Source of the DNA: a gamma proteobacterium symbiont of Ctena orbiculata
GTDB lineage: Bacteria > Pseudomonadota > Gammaproteobacteria > Chromatiales > Chromatiaceae
NCBI GenBank assembly: GCA_003094535.1
Contig: NATV01000117.1
Coordinates: forward strand, 1 to 64,000
DNA length: 64,000 bases
Direction of reading: 5' to 3'
In this document: positions 12,794 to 22,453 of the stretch, one piece after another
Layout of the letters: each line of letters starts with the position of its first letter
Position numbering within the stretch: the stretch's first letter is position 1
Translations under genes and position numbers: made by a program
The notes under the pieces: generated by a model
What the model saw: only the letters and a program-made list of their open reading frames with translations
What the model was told of the DNA's origin: nothing
Databases searched by the model: none

Positions 12794-13393
12794 CTATTCT
12801 TGGCGTGCCAACTCCAGGTATTTTCTGTGGAGGTGCTCAGTAGTTCTTTTTAGATCCTCCATGCTGCCGTTGTTTTCGATAATATCATCCGCGCCTTGCA
12901 GTCGAGTTTGACGATCTGCCTGGGTGTTGATAATTTTTAGGATCTGTTCTCTTGACAGCTGATCACGCTTGAGCACCCTTTCCATCTGAACGGATTTGTG
13001 ACAATCCACTACCAGGATACGATCGGCAAGTGACAACTGGTCGGTTTCGAAAAGTAGGGGAATCACAAGAAGAACATAGGGTGCCGTTTGTTCGCTAATC
13101 CAGGCCTCAATCTCCTCAATAATTCGGGGATGTAGGATTCCTTCGAGGCATTTACGTTGTTGAGTATCATTGAATACGATCCTGCGCAGGGTTGATCTAT
13201 CCAGCTTGCCACTGCTGTCTATGATTTTATCACCGAATGCCTGTTGAATTTCAAGAAGCGCAGGCATCCCGGGTTTGACCAATTGATGGGCAAGCTGGTC
13301 GGCGTCGATAACAGGTACACTTAAAGATTCAAAGAGGGATGAGACGGCGCTTTTACCGCAGCCTATACCCCCTGTGAGGGCGATGACCAGCAT
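12794..13393 (-). CDS. coaE: Dephospho-CoA kinase
   Basis: Last step of coenzyme A synthesis: ATP-dependent phosphorylation of the ribose 3'-OH of dephospho-CoA. The P-loop GGIGCGKS is at residues 8-15, and the nucleotide-kinase lid and base-binding region follow. 199 residues, as expected. The frame is open further upstream, but the ATG at 13393 fits the family N-terminus MLVIALTGGIGCGKS and sits one base from the pilD stop. This is the common pilBCD-coaE gamma-proteobacterial order. Confidence 0.95.
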   Translation of the reverse strand: MLVIALTGGIGCGKSAVSSLFESLSVPVIDADQLAHQLVKPGMPALLEIQQAFGDKIIDSSGKLDRSTLRRIVFNDTQQRKCLEGILHPRIIEEIEAWISEQTAPYVLLVIPLLFETDQLSLADRILVVDCHKSVQMERVLKRDQLSREQILKIINTQADRQTRLQGADDIIENNGSMEDLKRTTEHLHRKYLELARQE

Positions 13394-14268
13394 TACATCA
13401 TGCCAGACCAGTGCAGATAGGCAGTGTTTATCTGCTCTCCCCACATAAGACTGATCCAGCCAGCGGCAGCCAGGTAGGGGCCAAAGGGGATGGGAATGTT
13501 GCGATCCCGTCCGCGCAGGACGATCAACAGAATACCAACTGCAGCGCCCACCAGTGCTGATAAAAGGATGATCTGGGGTAGATAGTGCCATCCCAGCCAG
13601 GCACCGAGCATGGCCAGTAGTTTGAAATCCCCATACCCCATGCCCTCCTTGCCTGTGAGTCGCTTGAATAGCTGGTAGACGCTCCACAGTGAGAGATAAC
13701 CGGCAGCTGCACCGATGATCGCTGATCGCGGATCGGTGAAGATTGTCCCAAGACTCAACACCAATCCCAGCCAAAGAAAGGGGAGGGTGATGTTGTCGGG
13801 GAGGAGTTGGACATCGAAATCGATCATACTAAGTGCGATTAAGGCCCAGGTGAGCAGTAGCGCGGCCAATGTGGCCCAGGTAAAACCGAAATGGATAGCC
13901 ACCGCGGCTGACATTATGCCGCTTACAGTTTCAATTATCGGATATCTGGGGCTGATGGCTGTTTTGCACTGAGAGCATCTGCCCTTGAGCATCAGCCAGC
14001 TGATAACGGGTATATTCTCCCAGGGGCGTATTTTATAGCCGCATTTTGGGCAGTGAGATGCAGGACGGTTGAGATTGTAGGGGTCTGTATCCTGTTCGTC
14101 GAGATTGCCTCCGAATTCCTCCTGGCAGTCCCTGCGCCACTGCTGCTCCATCATCTTCGGCAGGCGATGGATGACGACATTGAGAAAACTTCCTACGACA
14201 AGGCCGATCAGAATGACGCATAGCAGGAACGCCCAATAGTTTTGCTGTAGAAATTCGACAAGTATCAC
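13393..14268 (-). CDS. pilD: Type IV prepilin leader peptidase / N-methyltransferase
   Basis: Inner-membrane aspartyl protease that cleaves the leader of type IV prepilins after Gly and N-methylates the new Phe. 291 residues. The N-terminal cytoplasmic loop has two CxxC pairs (CPKCGY, CSQCKT) that bind zinc. The catalytic aspartates are visible in MIDFDVQLLPD and in the GxGD motif GMGYGDFKL. About seven to eight hydrophobic helices are present. The substrates are encoded nearby (pilins at 17726 and 18352). Confidence 0.97.
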   Translation of the reverse strand: MILVEFLQQNYWAFLLCVILIGLVVGSFLNVVIHRLPKMMEQQWRRDCQEEFGGNLDEQDTDPYNLNRPASHCPKCGYKIRPWENIPVISWLMLKGRCSQCKTAISPRYPIIETVSGIMSAAVAIHFGFTWATLAALLLTWALIALSMIDFDVQLLPDNITLPFLWLGLVLSLGTIFTDPRSAIIGAAAGYLSLWSVYQLFKRLTGKEGMGYGDFKLLAMLGAWLGWHYLPQIILLSALVGAAVGILLIVLRGRDRNIPIPFGPYLAAAGWISLMWGEQINTAYLHWSGMM

Positions 14269-14310
14269 TGATTGAGCTTGATCTTTAGGTTTGTTTTGTT
14301 TCGTTTTTTG

Positions 14311-15540
14311 CTAGACAACAGCGGCCATCTTGAATATGGGCAGATACATGGCAACGACCAAGGTGCCGATCAAGACACCCAGGATGACCATGATAATGGG
14401 TTCCATGAGACTGCTCATAGCGTCTACCGCATTATCCACCTGCTCTTCATAGAAGTCCGCAACCTTGTTCAGCATGTCATCCAGGGCGCCTGACTCTTCA
14501 CCGATCGAAACCATTTGCACGACCATGTTGGGGAACAGGTTGCGCTGTTTCATGGCAAGCTGCAGCGACTGACCAGTAGCGACATCCTCACGCATACGCA
14601 GAACTGCATCGCTATAGACAACATTTCCGGTTGCACCGGCAACGGAGTCGAGGGCTTCCACAAGAGGCACTCCGGCGGCGGACATGGTCGATAAGGTACG
14701 GGAGAAGCGTGCTATAGCGGACTTATCCAGAACCATACCTATCACCGGTACCTTGAGCAGGGTACGATCGACGGCATGCCTGAATTTTCGCGATCGTTTC
14801 CAGATATATATAAATAGATAGACAGCTGCCATTATTCCGCCCAACATTGCCCACCACCAGTTGCGTACGAGTTCCGATAGATCGACAACGAAACGGGTTA
14901 AGGCAGGAAGGTCGGCACCAAAACTCGAGAACAGACTTTCGAATTGGGGAATGACAAAAATCAACAGGATGGTAGTGACCAAAATAGCTGCGATGATAAC
15001 AGCGGCCGGGTAGAACATGGCCTTCTTAATCTTACCTTTGATCGATTCCGTCTTTTCCTTGTAAGTGGCGATCTTGTGTAGCAGGGTTTCCAACACACCG
15101 GCATGCTCGCCGGCTCGAACCAGATTGACAAAGAGATCCTCGAAGTAGAGCGGATGTTTCTTCAAAGCATCGGCCAAGGCCGTACCACCTTCCACGTCGG
15201 CCTTGATGGTGAGGATTAGTTCCTGCATAGATGGATTTTCGTGTCCGCGTCCTACGATATCGAAGGCCTGTACCATGGGAACACCAGCAGCCATCATGGT
15301 TGCCAGCTGACGACTGAAAACAGTGATATCGGCGCTGGTGATCTTCTGTTTGGTAAGTACTAAGTTGGTGGGCTTCCTTCTTACCTTTAGAGGGGTAACC
15401 CCCTGCCGTCGAAGATCAGCCTTGATCATATTGACATCCGTGCCGCGACTCTCGCCACTGAGGCGAGACCCCTTTTTGTCGGTACCTTCCCACTTGTAGA
15501 GGTGGGACTTAACCTTTGCTTTCTTTCTTGGAGGTGCCAT
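14311..15540 (-). CDS. pilC: Type IV pilus inner-membrane platform protein
   Basis: 409 residues with two repeated T2SSF domains, each ending in hydrophobic helices (near residues 175-200, 225-245 and 380-402). It forms the membrane platform on which the PilB and PilT motors act. The start lies 3 bp after the pilB stop, so the pair is co-translated. The duplicated GVP(M/L)V...A.D motif at the start of each half supports the family. Confidence 0.97.
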   Translation of the reverse strand: MAPPRKKAKVKSHLYKWEGTDKKGSRLSGESRGTDVNMIKADLRRQGVTPLKVRRKPTNLVLTKQKITSADITVFSRQLATMMAAGVPMVQAFDIVGRGHENPSMQELILTIKADVEGGTALADALKKHPLYFEDLFVNLVRAGEHAGVLETLLHKIATYKEKTESIKGKIKKAMFYPAAVIIAAILVTTILLIFVIPQFESLFSSFGADLPALTRFVVDLSELVRNWWWAMLGGIMAAVYLFIYIWKRSRKFRHAVDRTLLKVPVIGMVLDKSAIARFSRTLSTMSAAGVPLVEALDSVAGATGNVVYSDAVLRMREDVATGQSLQLAMKQRNLFPNMVVQMVSIGEESGALDDMLNKVADFYEEQVDNAVDAMSSLMEPIIMVILGVLIGTLVVAMYLPIFKMAAVV

Positions 15541-15543
15541 GGG

Positions 15544-17259
15544 TTAGTCCTTGGTTACCCGGTTGAGTTCTTGAAGGCTGGTGATCCCCTGCATGACCTT
15601 GCGCAGTCCGGATCTGCGGAGGTTATCTACTCCCTCCTTTTCTGCCTGTTCTTCCAACTGTATCGATGTGCCGCCCTCCATGATGAGCTTGCCCATGGTC
15701 TCGGATACAGGCATTACCTGAAATATACCAACACGTCCCTTGTAACCACCGGTACACATGTCACATCCTACAGGTTTATAGATTGAGAAATCGGTTTTTA
15801 GGTCCGCTTCTGTGAAGCCCTCCTCGAGCAGGGCCTCCTTGGGCAGATCCTCGGGTGCCTTGCAGTGTTCGCAGAGGCGCCTGGCAAGGCGCTGGGCCAT
15901 GATCAGGAGCACCGACGAGGCGATGTTGAAAGGCGGAACACCCATATTTGCCAGACGGGTCAGGGTTTGGGGTGCGTCGTTTGTATGTAGGGTGGAGAGA
16001 ACCAGGTGGCCGGTCTGGGCCGCTTTCACGGCAATTTCAGCCGTCTCCAAGTCTCGTATCTCACCCACCATGACGATATCCGGGTCCTGACGCAGGAAGG
16101 CCCTCAAGGCCTCGGCAAATGTGAGACCGGTTTTGACGTTGGTATTGACTTGGTTAATGCCGGGTACCTGAATCTCCACAGGGTCTTCTGCAGTGGAGAT
16201 GTTGACCTCGGATTTATTGAGCAGATTCAGCGCAGTGTAGAGGCTGACTGTCTTACCACTACCGGTGGGCCCGGTTACAAGGATCATGCCATAAGGCTTA
16301 TTGATCGCATCTAGAAATTGTGTGCGCTGCTCTTCCTCGAATCCAAGTGCCTCGATACCGAGTTGGGCACTGGTGGGATCGAGGATACGCAGCACGATCT
16401 TCTCGCCGTAAAGGGTTGGACAGGTATTAACACGAAAATCAATTGCCCGGGATTTGGAGAGTTGCATTTTTATGCGTCCATCCTGGGGAACCCGTTTTTC
16501 CGCGATATTCATCCGCGACATGACCTTTATGCGGCTGGAGAGCCGATTGGCAAGGTTGGAGGGTGGGTTGGCAACTTCGCGGAGGATACCGTCCTGTCTG
16601 TATCGCACCCTGTAGGTGTATTCATAGGGCTCGAAATGTATATCCGACACTCCTTGCTTGATTGCGTCCAAGAGCAGTTTGTTGATATACCGAACGACTG
16701 GCGCCTCGTCCACATCCAGTTTGGACTCGTCATTGTCGATCTCTTCCTCACCACCCGTGATATCCAGGTTGTCCAGGTCCGCGTCCAGCAGTTCGTCCAT
16801 GCTGGTTTCCTGGGCCTCCATGACCTTGTTGATGGTGCGTGTGAGTTTGTCCTCTTCCACCAGGATCGCTTCGGAGGCTAGGCCGGTGTTGAAGCGGATC
16901 TCATCCAGGCCCTGGTGATTGGTGGGATCTGAAACGGCCAGAAACAGCCGGTTGCCCCGCCTGAAGATTGGCAGTGCGTGATGGGCGCGGACCAGTTTTT
17001 CTCCTACCGCGTCTGTCGGTATGACACCGGGATCTATTACGTCGAGATCGAAAATAGGAACACCGAAACCCCTGGAAGCCGATATGGCGATGTCGATGCT
17101 CTCCAAAATTCCATTTTCCACAAGATATGTGACAAATGGTATCTTCTTCTTCAGTGCTTCACTGAAGGCCGATTCCGCCTGATCCTCCCTGACAAGCCCG
17201 TCTTGTATGAGACAACGCGCGAGACCGCTCAGATTAACTTTGGGATTAGTTGTGGCCAT
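15544..17259 (-). CDS. pilB: Type IV pilus assembly ATPase
   Basis: 571 residues. The hexameric cytoplasmic motor drives pilus extension. An N-terminal T2SSE_N domain comes first, then the ATPase core with Walker A GPTGSGKT, Asp box and Walker B (VGEIRDLETAE), and a tetracysteine zinc motif (CEHC ... CDMC). It heads the pilBCD-coaE leftward operon. The ATG at 17259 lacks a strong Shine-Dalgarno. Confidence 0.97.
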   Translation of the reverse strand: MATTNPKVNLSGLARCLIQDGLVREDQAESAFSEALKKKIPFVTYLVENGILESIDIAISASRGFGVPIFDLDVIDPGVIPTDAVGEKLVRAHHALPIFRRGNRLFLAVSDPTNHQGLDEIRFNTGLASEAILVEEDKLTRTINKVMEAQETSMDELLDADLDNLDITGGEEEIDNDESKLDVDEAPVVRYINKLLLDAIKQGVSDIHFEPYEYTYRVRYRQDGILREVANPPSNLANRLSSRIKVMSRMNIAEKRVPQDGRIKMQLSKSRAIDFRVNTCPTLYGEKIVLRILDPTSAQLGIEALGFEEEQRTQFLDAINKPYGMILVTGPTGSGKTVSLYTALNLLNKSEVNISTAEDPVEIQVPGINQVNTNVKTGLTFAEALRAFLRQDPDIVMVGEIRDLETAEIAVKAAQTGHLVLSTLHTNDAPQTLTRLANMGVPPFNIASSVLLIMAQRLARRLCEHCKAPEDLPKEALLEEGFTEADLKTDFSIYKPVGCDMCTGGYKGRVGIFQVMPVSETMGKLIMEGGTSIQLEEQAEKEGVDNLRRSGLRKVMQGITSLQELNRVTKD

Positions 17260-17725
17260 TCTGTGATTTTGAGAAAGTCAATAATATCCTGATTAATCGG
17301 CAGAGTTGTTTAAATATTGAGGCATTGGTGAAAATGCCTACAAATGCTGATATGTAATCCGTTGAAGGTCCACATATTACTGTTTTGTAGCTGATAATTT
17401 ATAAAAGAAACGTAAACAAGTTATTGATAGGAAAGTAATATAGCCTTGAATTGGTGTGGAATCAATCTAATGGTGCGATCTATGAAGATTGCACATACAT
17501 GGTGAGGGAAGACTCACAAATACCCGATTAAAACGGGTTCATGTTTGACTTGATCCAGGTTTTTTGTGTAAAGGCGGAACAGAGAGCCTTTACTGCTGCG
17601 ACAACCTGTTGATGTTTCAATGAAAAGTGGAAAAATGCAGGGAGTTTCCCGTTGTCCACTCCCTGGGTGCTGATTAGATTCTCAATTAACAATACTTCTC
17701 AGTATCTCGAATCTTGGCAGATGGT
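17260..17725. other. Intergenic region between pilB and the distal pilin
   Basis: No gene is supported. It holds a leftward terminator next to the pilin (17631-17664) and a 7-bp perfect stem at 17569-17592. The remainder is AT-rich and probably carries the pilB promoter, which I could not place. Confidence 0.5.
17631..17664 (-). terminator. Rho-independent terminator after the distal pilin
   Basis: On the minus strand AGGGAGT (17664-17658) pairs with ACTCCCT (17645-17639). The run of T at 17635-17631 follows within 3 bases. It lies 62 bp past the pilin stop and would separate pilin from pilB transcripts. Confidence 0.7.
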
Positions 17726-18181
17726 TCAGTTATTAAATCCAGTGTTGGACCTATTACAACCAGCACCAGCCGACTTTATCGTCCAAAGCATTGCTTCGTT
17801 GGTGGGGTTGGGAGTCAATGTCACAGTGCAACCTCCAACCTCAGTTGTACCTTTAATGGTGATGATTGTAGCAGCGACGGTTGGGGCGCCATCCATATAG
17901 GATGTTGTCGTATTTGCAATATCAAAACCTTCAGGCAGATAGCCGGCACCTTCAAGTGATACATTGGTTTGGCATTCCGGATAGGTTGTATCCTGTTTGT
18001 CGTTGATACACTCGCCGAGGGCTACCTGTATTGAGCGGACAGCAGAGATATTGTCTGCCCATTTGGTGCGAGATGCATAATCCCGATACTGCGGGATGAC
18101 GATAGCGGCCAGGATACCGATGATGGCGACCACAATCATAAGTTCGATAAGGGTGAAACCTGTTTCTCTACGCATTTTCAA
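17726..18181 (-). CDS. pilA: Type IV major pilin, second copy
   Basis: 151 residues. The leader MKMRRETG ends before FTLIELMIVVAIIGILAAI, the classic prepilin cleavage site (G|F, Glu5 conserved) and assembly helix. The C-terminal half has paired cysteines (including GGCTVT and GAGCNRSN) that could form the pilin disulfide loop. It is a near duplicate of the pilin at 18352-18807, same length, sharing the leader, much of the body and the AGGAGT leader region. No sigma-54 site is seen directly upstream, so it may rely on read-through from the first copy. Confidence 0.95.
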   Translation of the reverse strand: MKMRRETGFTLIELMIVVAIIGILAAIVIPQYRDYASRTKWADNISAVRSIQVALGECINDKQDTTYPECQTNVSLEGAGYLPEGFDIANTTTSYMDGAPTVAATIITIKGTTEVGGCTVTLTPNPTNEAMLWTIKSAGAGCNRSNTGFNN

Positions 18182-18276
18182 ACTCCTGATTGTTTGCTGA
18201 TCAACCTATCTCGCGAAAAAGAGTTTCACTTTAATGTCCGTGGCGCTGTAAACAAGAGAGATAAGGATCTGAGTTG

Positions 18277-18298
18277 GGAGCCACCTTTCGGTGGCTCC
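18277..18298. terminator. Hairpin between the two pilin genes
   Basis: GGAGCCACC (18277-18285) pairs perfectly with GGTGGCTCC (18290-18298) around a TTTC loop. It lies 54 bp past the proximal pilin stop. No T-run follows on the minus strand, so it may attenuate rather than end transcription, or protect the upstream mRNA end. Confidence 0.5.
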
Positions 18299-18351
18299 TT
18301 TATCTCAAGTATCAGATTCTCATTGGATTTGAGAGACTGATCTGGTCTATC

Positions 18352-18807
18352 TTAGTTAGTGAAACCGGTATTTGACCTGCCGCAGCCTGCACCGGCTGAC
18401 TTGATAGTCCAAAGGACGGCTTCAGTAGTGGCATTCGGTGTCATCGTGATTGTGCAGCTACCAACTTCGGAGTTGCCCTTGATAGTAATGATGTTACCAG
18501 CAACGTTGGGAGCACCGTCCATAGTAGATGTTGTGGTATTAGCGATATCAAAGCCTTCAGGCAGATAACCGGCATTTTCCAAGGTTACGGCAGTTTGGCA
18601 ATCAGCATGACCAACGTCCTGTTTGTCATTGGCGCACTCGCCAATGGCTACCTGTACGGCACGCACGGCAGATACGTTGTTCGCCCATTTGGTACGAGAG
18701 GCATAATCACGATACTGCGGAATAACGATAGCGGCCAGGATGCCGATGATGGCGACCACGATCATGAGTTCGATGAGGGTGAAACCAGACTGTTTGCGCA
18801 TTTTCAT
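18352..18807 (-). CDS. pilA: Type IV major pilin, first copy
   Basis: 151 residues with leader MKMRKQSG, then FTLIELMIVVAIIGILAAI. After cleavage by PilD the Phe becomes the methylated N-terminus. Cysteine pairs near residue 53/70 (GECANDKQ, DCQTAV) and at GSCTIT/GAGCGRSN are conserved with the second copy. It lies just downstream of a near-consensus sigma-54 promoter and next to pilSR, so it is probably the main expressed pilin. AGGAGT lies 5 bp before the ATG. Confidence 0.96.
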   Translation of the reverse strand: MKMRKQSGFTLIELMIVVAIIGILAAIVIPQYRDYASRTKWANNVSAVRAVQVAIGECANDKQDVGHADCQTAVTLENAGYLPEGFDIANTTTSTMDGAPNVAGNIITIKGNSEVGSCTITMTPNATTEAVLWTIKSAGAGCGRSNTGFTN

Positions 18808-18923
18808 ACTCCTGATTGTTTGCTGATTCGGTCAGCGCTAATTAAGTAATGCAAGTTGTACTTGGGTCTTTCGGCCGCATTTCCGACATCTTTAGTGAAA
18901 GGGATTCGGCTTATCCTACGTCT

Positions 18924-18939
18924 TGCAAGTGGAGTGCCA
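18924..18939 (-). promoter_or_regulatory. Sigma-54 promoter (-24/-12) of the pilin genes
   Basis: The minus strand reads TGGCAC-TCCAC-TTGCA, an exact match to the sigma-54 consensus TGGCAC-N5-TTGCW. It lies about 117 bp before the first pilin start. Pilin genes controlled by PilS/PilR are known to use sigma-54, and pilSR are adjacent here. Confidence 0.9.
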
Positions 18940-19172
18940 ATCGGCAAACAAAGGGAGATTCAATTCACATTTCAGGTCTGATGTGTGACCTAGACTGGGT
19001 GCTTGTTTGAATCCGCAAATCAACGAGCCGGATGATCAAGTCTGCTACATAATAATAATAAAAACAGTAGGTTATATTGGCTTGGGTGGGGTCTGTCCGT
19101 GGATCCTCCCATGTTTGGCTATGCCAACCAATTGGTCACCATCTTGGGAACGAATGGTGTTTAGATCAAACC

Positions 19173-19292
19173 TGTCACCTGTTTGATCGAAAATAGAAAA
19201 AAAACTTGTTACCAGGACTTCGTCAGGCATTGTCATAAAGTGACAAAGATTGTCATTTTTCCCTTGATGCCATGGATTTGTCTTTGTGACAA
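19173..19292. promoter_or_regulatory. Cluster of TGTCA/TGACA motifs, possible PilR sites
   Basis: TGTCA at 19173-19177, 19231-19235 and 19251-19255; TGACA at 19241-19245 and 19287-19291. Three of them repeat every 10 bp, on one helix face, and TTGTC-N5-GACAA forms a palindrome at 19278-19292. They lie 230-350 bp upstream of the sigma-54 promoter, far but usable for an enhancer-binding protein. PilR binding is inferred. The rest of 18808-19452 shows no gene. Confidence 0.4.
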
Positions 19293-19452
19293 GGTTCACA
19301 TTTTTTTATGTGAGGATGGCTGCTTCGGGGAAACAACGGCTAATCCAAGGGTAGGAATTTATTACATAATCTCTATTGGAGGTTTCAGGCTAGTAAGGCG
19401 GTTAGTGATATTGGTTAAAGCCGACAGCTTTTTCCTCAATACGGGGCCTTAT

Positions 19453-20805
19453 CTATTCGATGCCGAATTTTTCCAGTCTGTAACGCAGTGACCTGAGGGT
19501 CATGCCGAGTTTCTTCGCCGCTGCCGTACGGTTCCAGCGGGTCTCTTCCAGGGCCTGGATGATGGCTTCCCGCTCAACCTGTTCCATTTTGTCCCCCAAG
19601 GGCTGGTCTGACGCTGTATCTTGAGTATGTTTCGTCTGCTGATTCGCGGGGAGATGGAGGTCATCCGCGAGGAGTTCCGAGCCATCGAGCAGGGTGAAGG
19701 AGCGCTCGAGGATATTCTCCAGCTCCCGGATGTTGCCTGGAAAATGGTAGGCCTTGAGTTTTTTCAGGGCGGATGAGGAGAGCCTCGACTTTTTCGTACC
19801 CGACTCCCGGGCCATGCGGGTGATGAAGTGTTGGGCCAGCAGGGGAATGTCTTCGCTGCGCTCCCTCAAAGGCGGTAGCGGGAGTTCGATGACATTGATA
19901 CGGTAGAAGAGATCCTGTCTGAAATCACCGCCCTCAACCAGTTCGGCCAGATTTTTGTGGGTGGCGCTAATGATGCGGACATCCACGGGCATCTCCTGTT
20001 GACCGCCCACCGGGCGCACCTGTTTCTCCTGAATGGCGCGCAGCAGCTTTACCTGCATGTGCAGGGGCAGATCGGCGATCTCGTCGAGAAACAGGGTGCC
20101 GCCGTCGGCACTGAGAAAGAGACCCTGGTGATCGCTGGTGGCGCCGGTGAAACTGCCCTTTTTGTGGCCGAACAGTTCGCTCTCCATCAGCTCCTGGGGG
20201 ATGGCGCCGCAGTTGACGGCGACGAAGGGATGGTCGGCGCGCGGACCCTGTTGATGGATCAGGCGCGCTGCAAGCTCTTTTCCGGTGCCCGACTCGCCGC
20301 TGATGTAGACGGGGGCCTGGCTGCGGGCTAGCTTCTTGATGAGTTCCCGGACCCGCTTCATGGGCGGTGAATTGCCCAGCATCGGGGAGCTGTCAGCCGT
20401 CGCGGTCTCTTTTTCCGGTGTCGGCTCCGTTTTCTGTTTGCCCAGTTTGATCGCCTGCTGTACCAGCTTGCGCAGGACCTCCAGGTCCACCGGCTTGGAG
20501 ACGAAATCAAACGCCCCCGCCTTGAGGGCCTCGATGGCTGACTCCATGTTGCCGTGGGCGGTGATCATGGCCACCGGCAGTTGGGGGTAGGTCTCATTGA
20601 TGTGGCGAACCAGGTCGATGCCGTTGCCGTCCGGCAGCCGCATGTCGGAGAGACAGAGATCGAACTTCTGCTCGCTGAGGATCTTGTGCGCGGCGGTGAG
20701 ATCGAACACCGAGTGGGCGTCGATCCCCATGCGCAGCAGGGTGATCTCCAACAGTTCACAGATATCCGGTTCATCGTCAACGATCAAGGCTGTCGGCTGG
20801 CTCAT
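19453..20805 (-). CDS. pilR: Sigma-54-dependent response regulator PilR
   Basis: 450 residues: receiver domain (1-120) with DDEPD acidic pocket and phospho-Asp in [14 protein letters not shown]+ sigma-54 interaction domain with Walker A GESGTGKE and the sigma-contact loop GSFTGA; C-terminal Fis-type helix-turn-helix ([19 protein letters not shown]). It activates pilin transcription with RpoN when phosphorylated by PilS. The ATG at 20805 overlaps the pilS stop (ATGA), which decides this start over the longer frame. Confidence 0.96.
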   Translation of the reverse strand: MSQPTALIVDDEPDICELLEITLLRMGIDAHSVFDLTAAHKILSEQKFDLCLSDMRLPDGNGIDLVRHINETYPQLPVAMITAHGNMESAIEALKAGAFDFVSKPVDLEVLRKLVQQAIKLGKQKTEPTPEKETATADSSPMLGNSPPMKRVRELIKKLARSQAPVYISGESGTGKELAARLIHQQGPRADHPFVAVNCGAIPQELMESELFGHKKGSFTGATSDHQGLFLSADGGTLFLDEIADLPLHMQVKLLRAIQEKQVRPVGGQQEMPVDVRIISATHKNLAELVEGGDFRQDLFYRINVIELPLPPLRERSEDIPLLAQHFITRMARESGTKKSRLSSSALKKLKAYHFPGNIRELENILERSFTLLDGSELLADDLHLPANQQTKHTQDTASDQPLGDKMEQVEREAIIQALEETRWNRTAAAKKLGMTLRSLRYRLEKFGIE

Positions 20806-22448
20806 GCGGTTTGACTCCGAGGCTGCCAATGGTCGAAATGGAGACGAAAACAGCTGCCTCCCGTCGGCCCTGGAATATACTCCAGACGGATATGGTTGGT
20901 ATCGCTCAACTCCTTGGCTATATATAGCCCAAGCCCGGTCCCCGAGTTGCGGGTGGTGAAGAAGGGTTCGAATATCTGCCGCGCCACTTTGGGTGCGATA
21001 CCGGGACCGTTGTCAATGACGTCAACCACAGGGTGGTCGAACTCCTTCATGATGCCGCCGATGATCTGTAATTTGAGTCCCTCCTTTTTACCATGCTCTC
21101 TGGCGTTGTTGCAGAGGTTGGTGACGACCTGTCTCAACTGTTCGGGATCGGCGACGATTTCCGTGTTTTCCGGCTCGATCTGCAACAGCAGGTCGTCCCT
21201 CGCGAACCCTTGATGCTTGACCAGGTCTTCAACCAGCTTTTGCAGCCAGCTTTTAAGCGCTATCTTTTTGGGGTTACCCGGATCCCGGCGCGAGAGTTGA
21301 AGCACATTCTCGATTACCTGATTCAGGCGCGCGGTGTTGGTCTTGATGATCTCGGTCAGCCTTTGGTCAGCCGGATTCTGACTTGGGGATTCATCAAAGA
21401 GTTGGCTGGCATGGCTGATGGCACCCAGGGGGTTACGGATTTCGTGGGCGATGCTGGCCGTCAATCGGCCCAATGAGGCGAGCTTCATCTGTTGCGCCTC
21501 ACGGGTGATTTGCGAGGTATCCTCGAGAAAAATCAACATATCACCCTGCTCCTGGGTTCCCACCGGATTGAAATGGGCCCTCAGTTCAGGCCCCTGCCGT
21601 TGGGTGCGGAATTTATAATAGCGCCGCTTCGTCCCCGCCTTGTGCTTTCTCAGCATATGGGCAAGTTCCGGCGAGGCCTTGACCAGCTGACCGCCGGTGG
21701 TCGAGGTCGGCATGCCGAGCAGGCGCCAGGCAGGATCATTGATCATCACGATCATGCCTGAGCTGTCGACCACCAACACCCCCGTTCGCATGTGCCGGAT
21801 GACATAGGCATTGATGTTGGCCAGATGATTCAACTCGTTTGCCCGCTCCTGGGCCAATTTCTCACTGGCCCGCAACCGGCTACTCATGACCAGGGTCAGC
21901 AGGGCGGTGGCAAAAAAGACCGCGCCGAGGAATCCCGCCTGGACGAATCGGGGGGGGATCACGGTTTCGTTGATGGAGACGTAGATCTGGTTGGCGATTA
22001 CCGCCAGCGCGGCCAAGGCAGCAAAAAGCAGGGCTGCGCGGCCATCGATGATCAGGGCGCCGGCGATGACGGAGACCGCGATCAACATGCCCATGCCCGT
22101 CTGTACCCCGCCGCTGGCGTGCATCAACAGGGTGATGGCGGCGATGTCCACAAACAGGGCCAGGTAGGTCTGTTGCTCCGGATTCGGCGAGCGCATGAGA
22201 AAGAACAGCACCGAGAGGAAGCTCAATGCCACATAGAGGGCGCTGGTGATGGAGAACAGATCCGCGGCCACCGAACCCAGAAAAGAGGGGCCGGCTCCTG
22301 AATAGAAGAAGAATATCAAGGTCAGGGAGAGGGTAATGCGATAGAGCAGATAGAGGCTCAGGGAGCGCCAGTGACTGTTCTCGTTGCCACTGTCTTCCCG
22401 GGAGCTTGTGGTTAGGATGTTTTCGAAGGAGTCCAGCCAGTTCAGCAT
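20802..22448 (-). CDS. pilS: Sensor histidine kinase PilS
   Basis: 548 residues. About six hydrophobic helices lie within residues 25-195, then a PAS-like domain (about 210-310), HisKA with the phosphoacceptor in ASIAHEIRNPLGAISHA, and HATPase_c with DNGPGIAPKVA and GTGLGLYIAKEL. It is the cognate partner of PilR, with which it is translationally coupled. In Pseudomonas PilS senses pilin levels in the membrane. Confidence 0.95.
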   Translation of the reverse strand: MLNWLDSFENILTTSSREDSGNENSHWRSLSLYLLYRITLSLTLIFFFYSGAGPSFLGSVAADLFSITSALYVALSFLSVLFFLMRSPNPEQQTYLALFVDIAAITLLMHASGGVQTGMGMLIAVSVIAGALIIDGRAALLFAALAALAVIANQIYVSINETVIPPRFVQAGFLGAVFFATALLTLVMSSRLRASEKLAQERANELNHLANINAYVIRHMRTGVLVVDSSGMIVMINDPAWRLLGMPTSTTGGQLVKASPELAHMLRKHKAGTKRRYYKFRTQRQGPELRAHFNPVGTQEQGDMLIFLEDTSQITREAQQMKLASLGRLTASIAHEIRNPLGAISHASQLFDESPSQNPADQRLTEIIKTNTARLNQVIENVLQLSRRDPGNPKKIALKSWLQKLVEDLVKHQGFARDDLLLQIEPENTEIVADPEQLRQVVTNLCNNAREHGKKEGLKLQIIGGIMKEFDHPVVDVIDNGPGIAPKVARQIFEPFFTTRNSGTGLGLYIAKELSDTNHIRLEYIPGPTGGSCFRLHFDHWQPRSQTA

Positions 22449-22453
22449 GATGA

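Noticed and set aside
19296..19313. TCACAT...ATGTGA palindrome considered as a CRP site
   Set aside because: The half sites are in the reverse order of the CRP consensus (TGTGA-N6-TCACA), so it is only a hairpin.
19072..19491. Two short overlapping open frames between pilA and pilR
   Set aside because: No Shine-Dalgarno or recognisable protein. The region looks regulatory.
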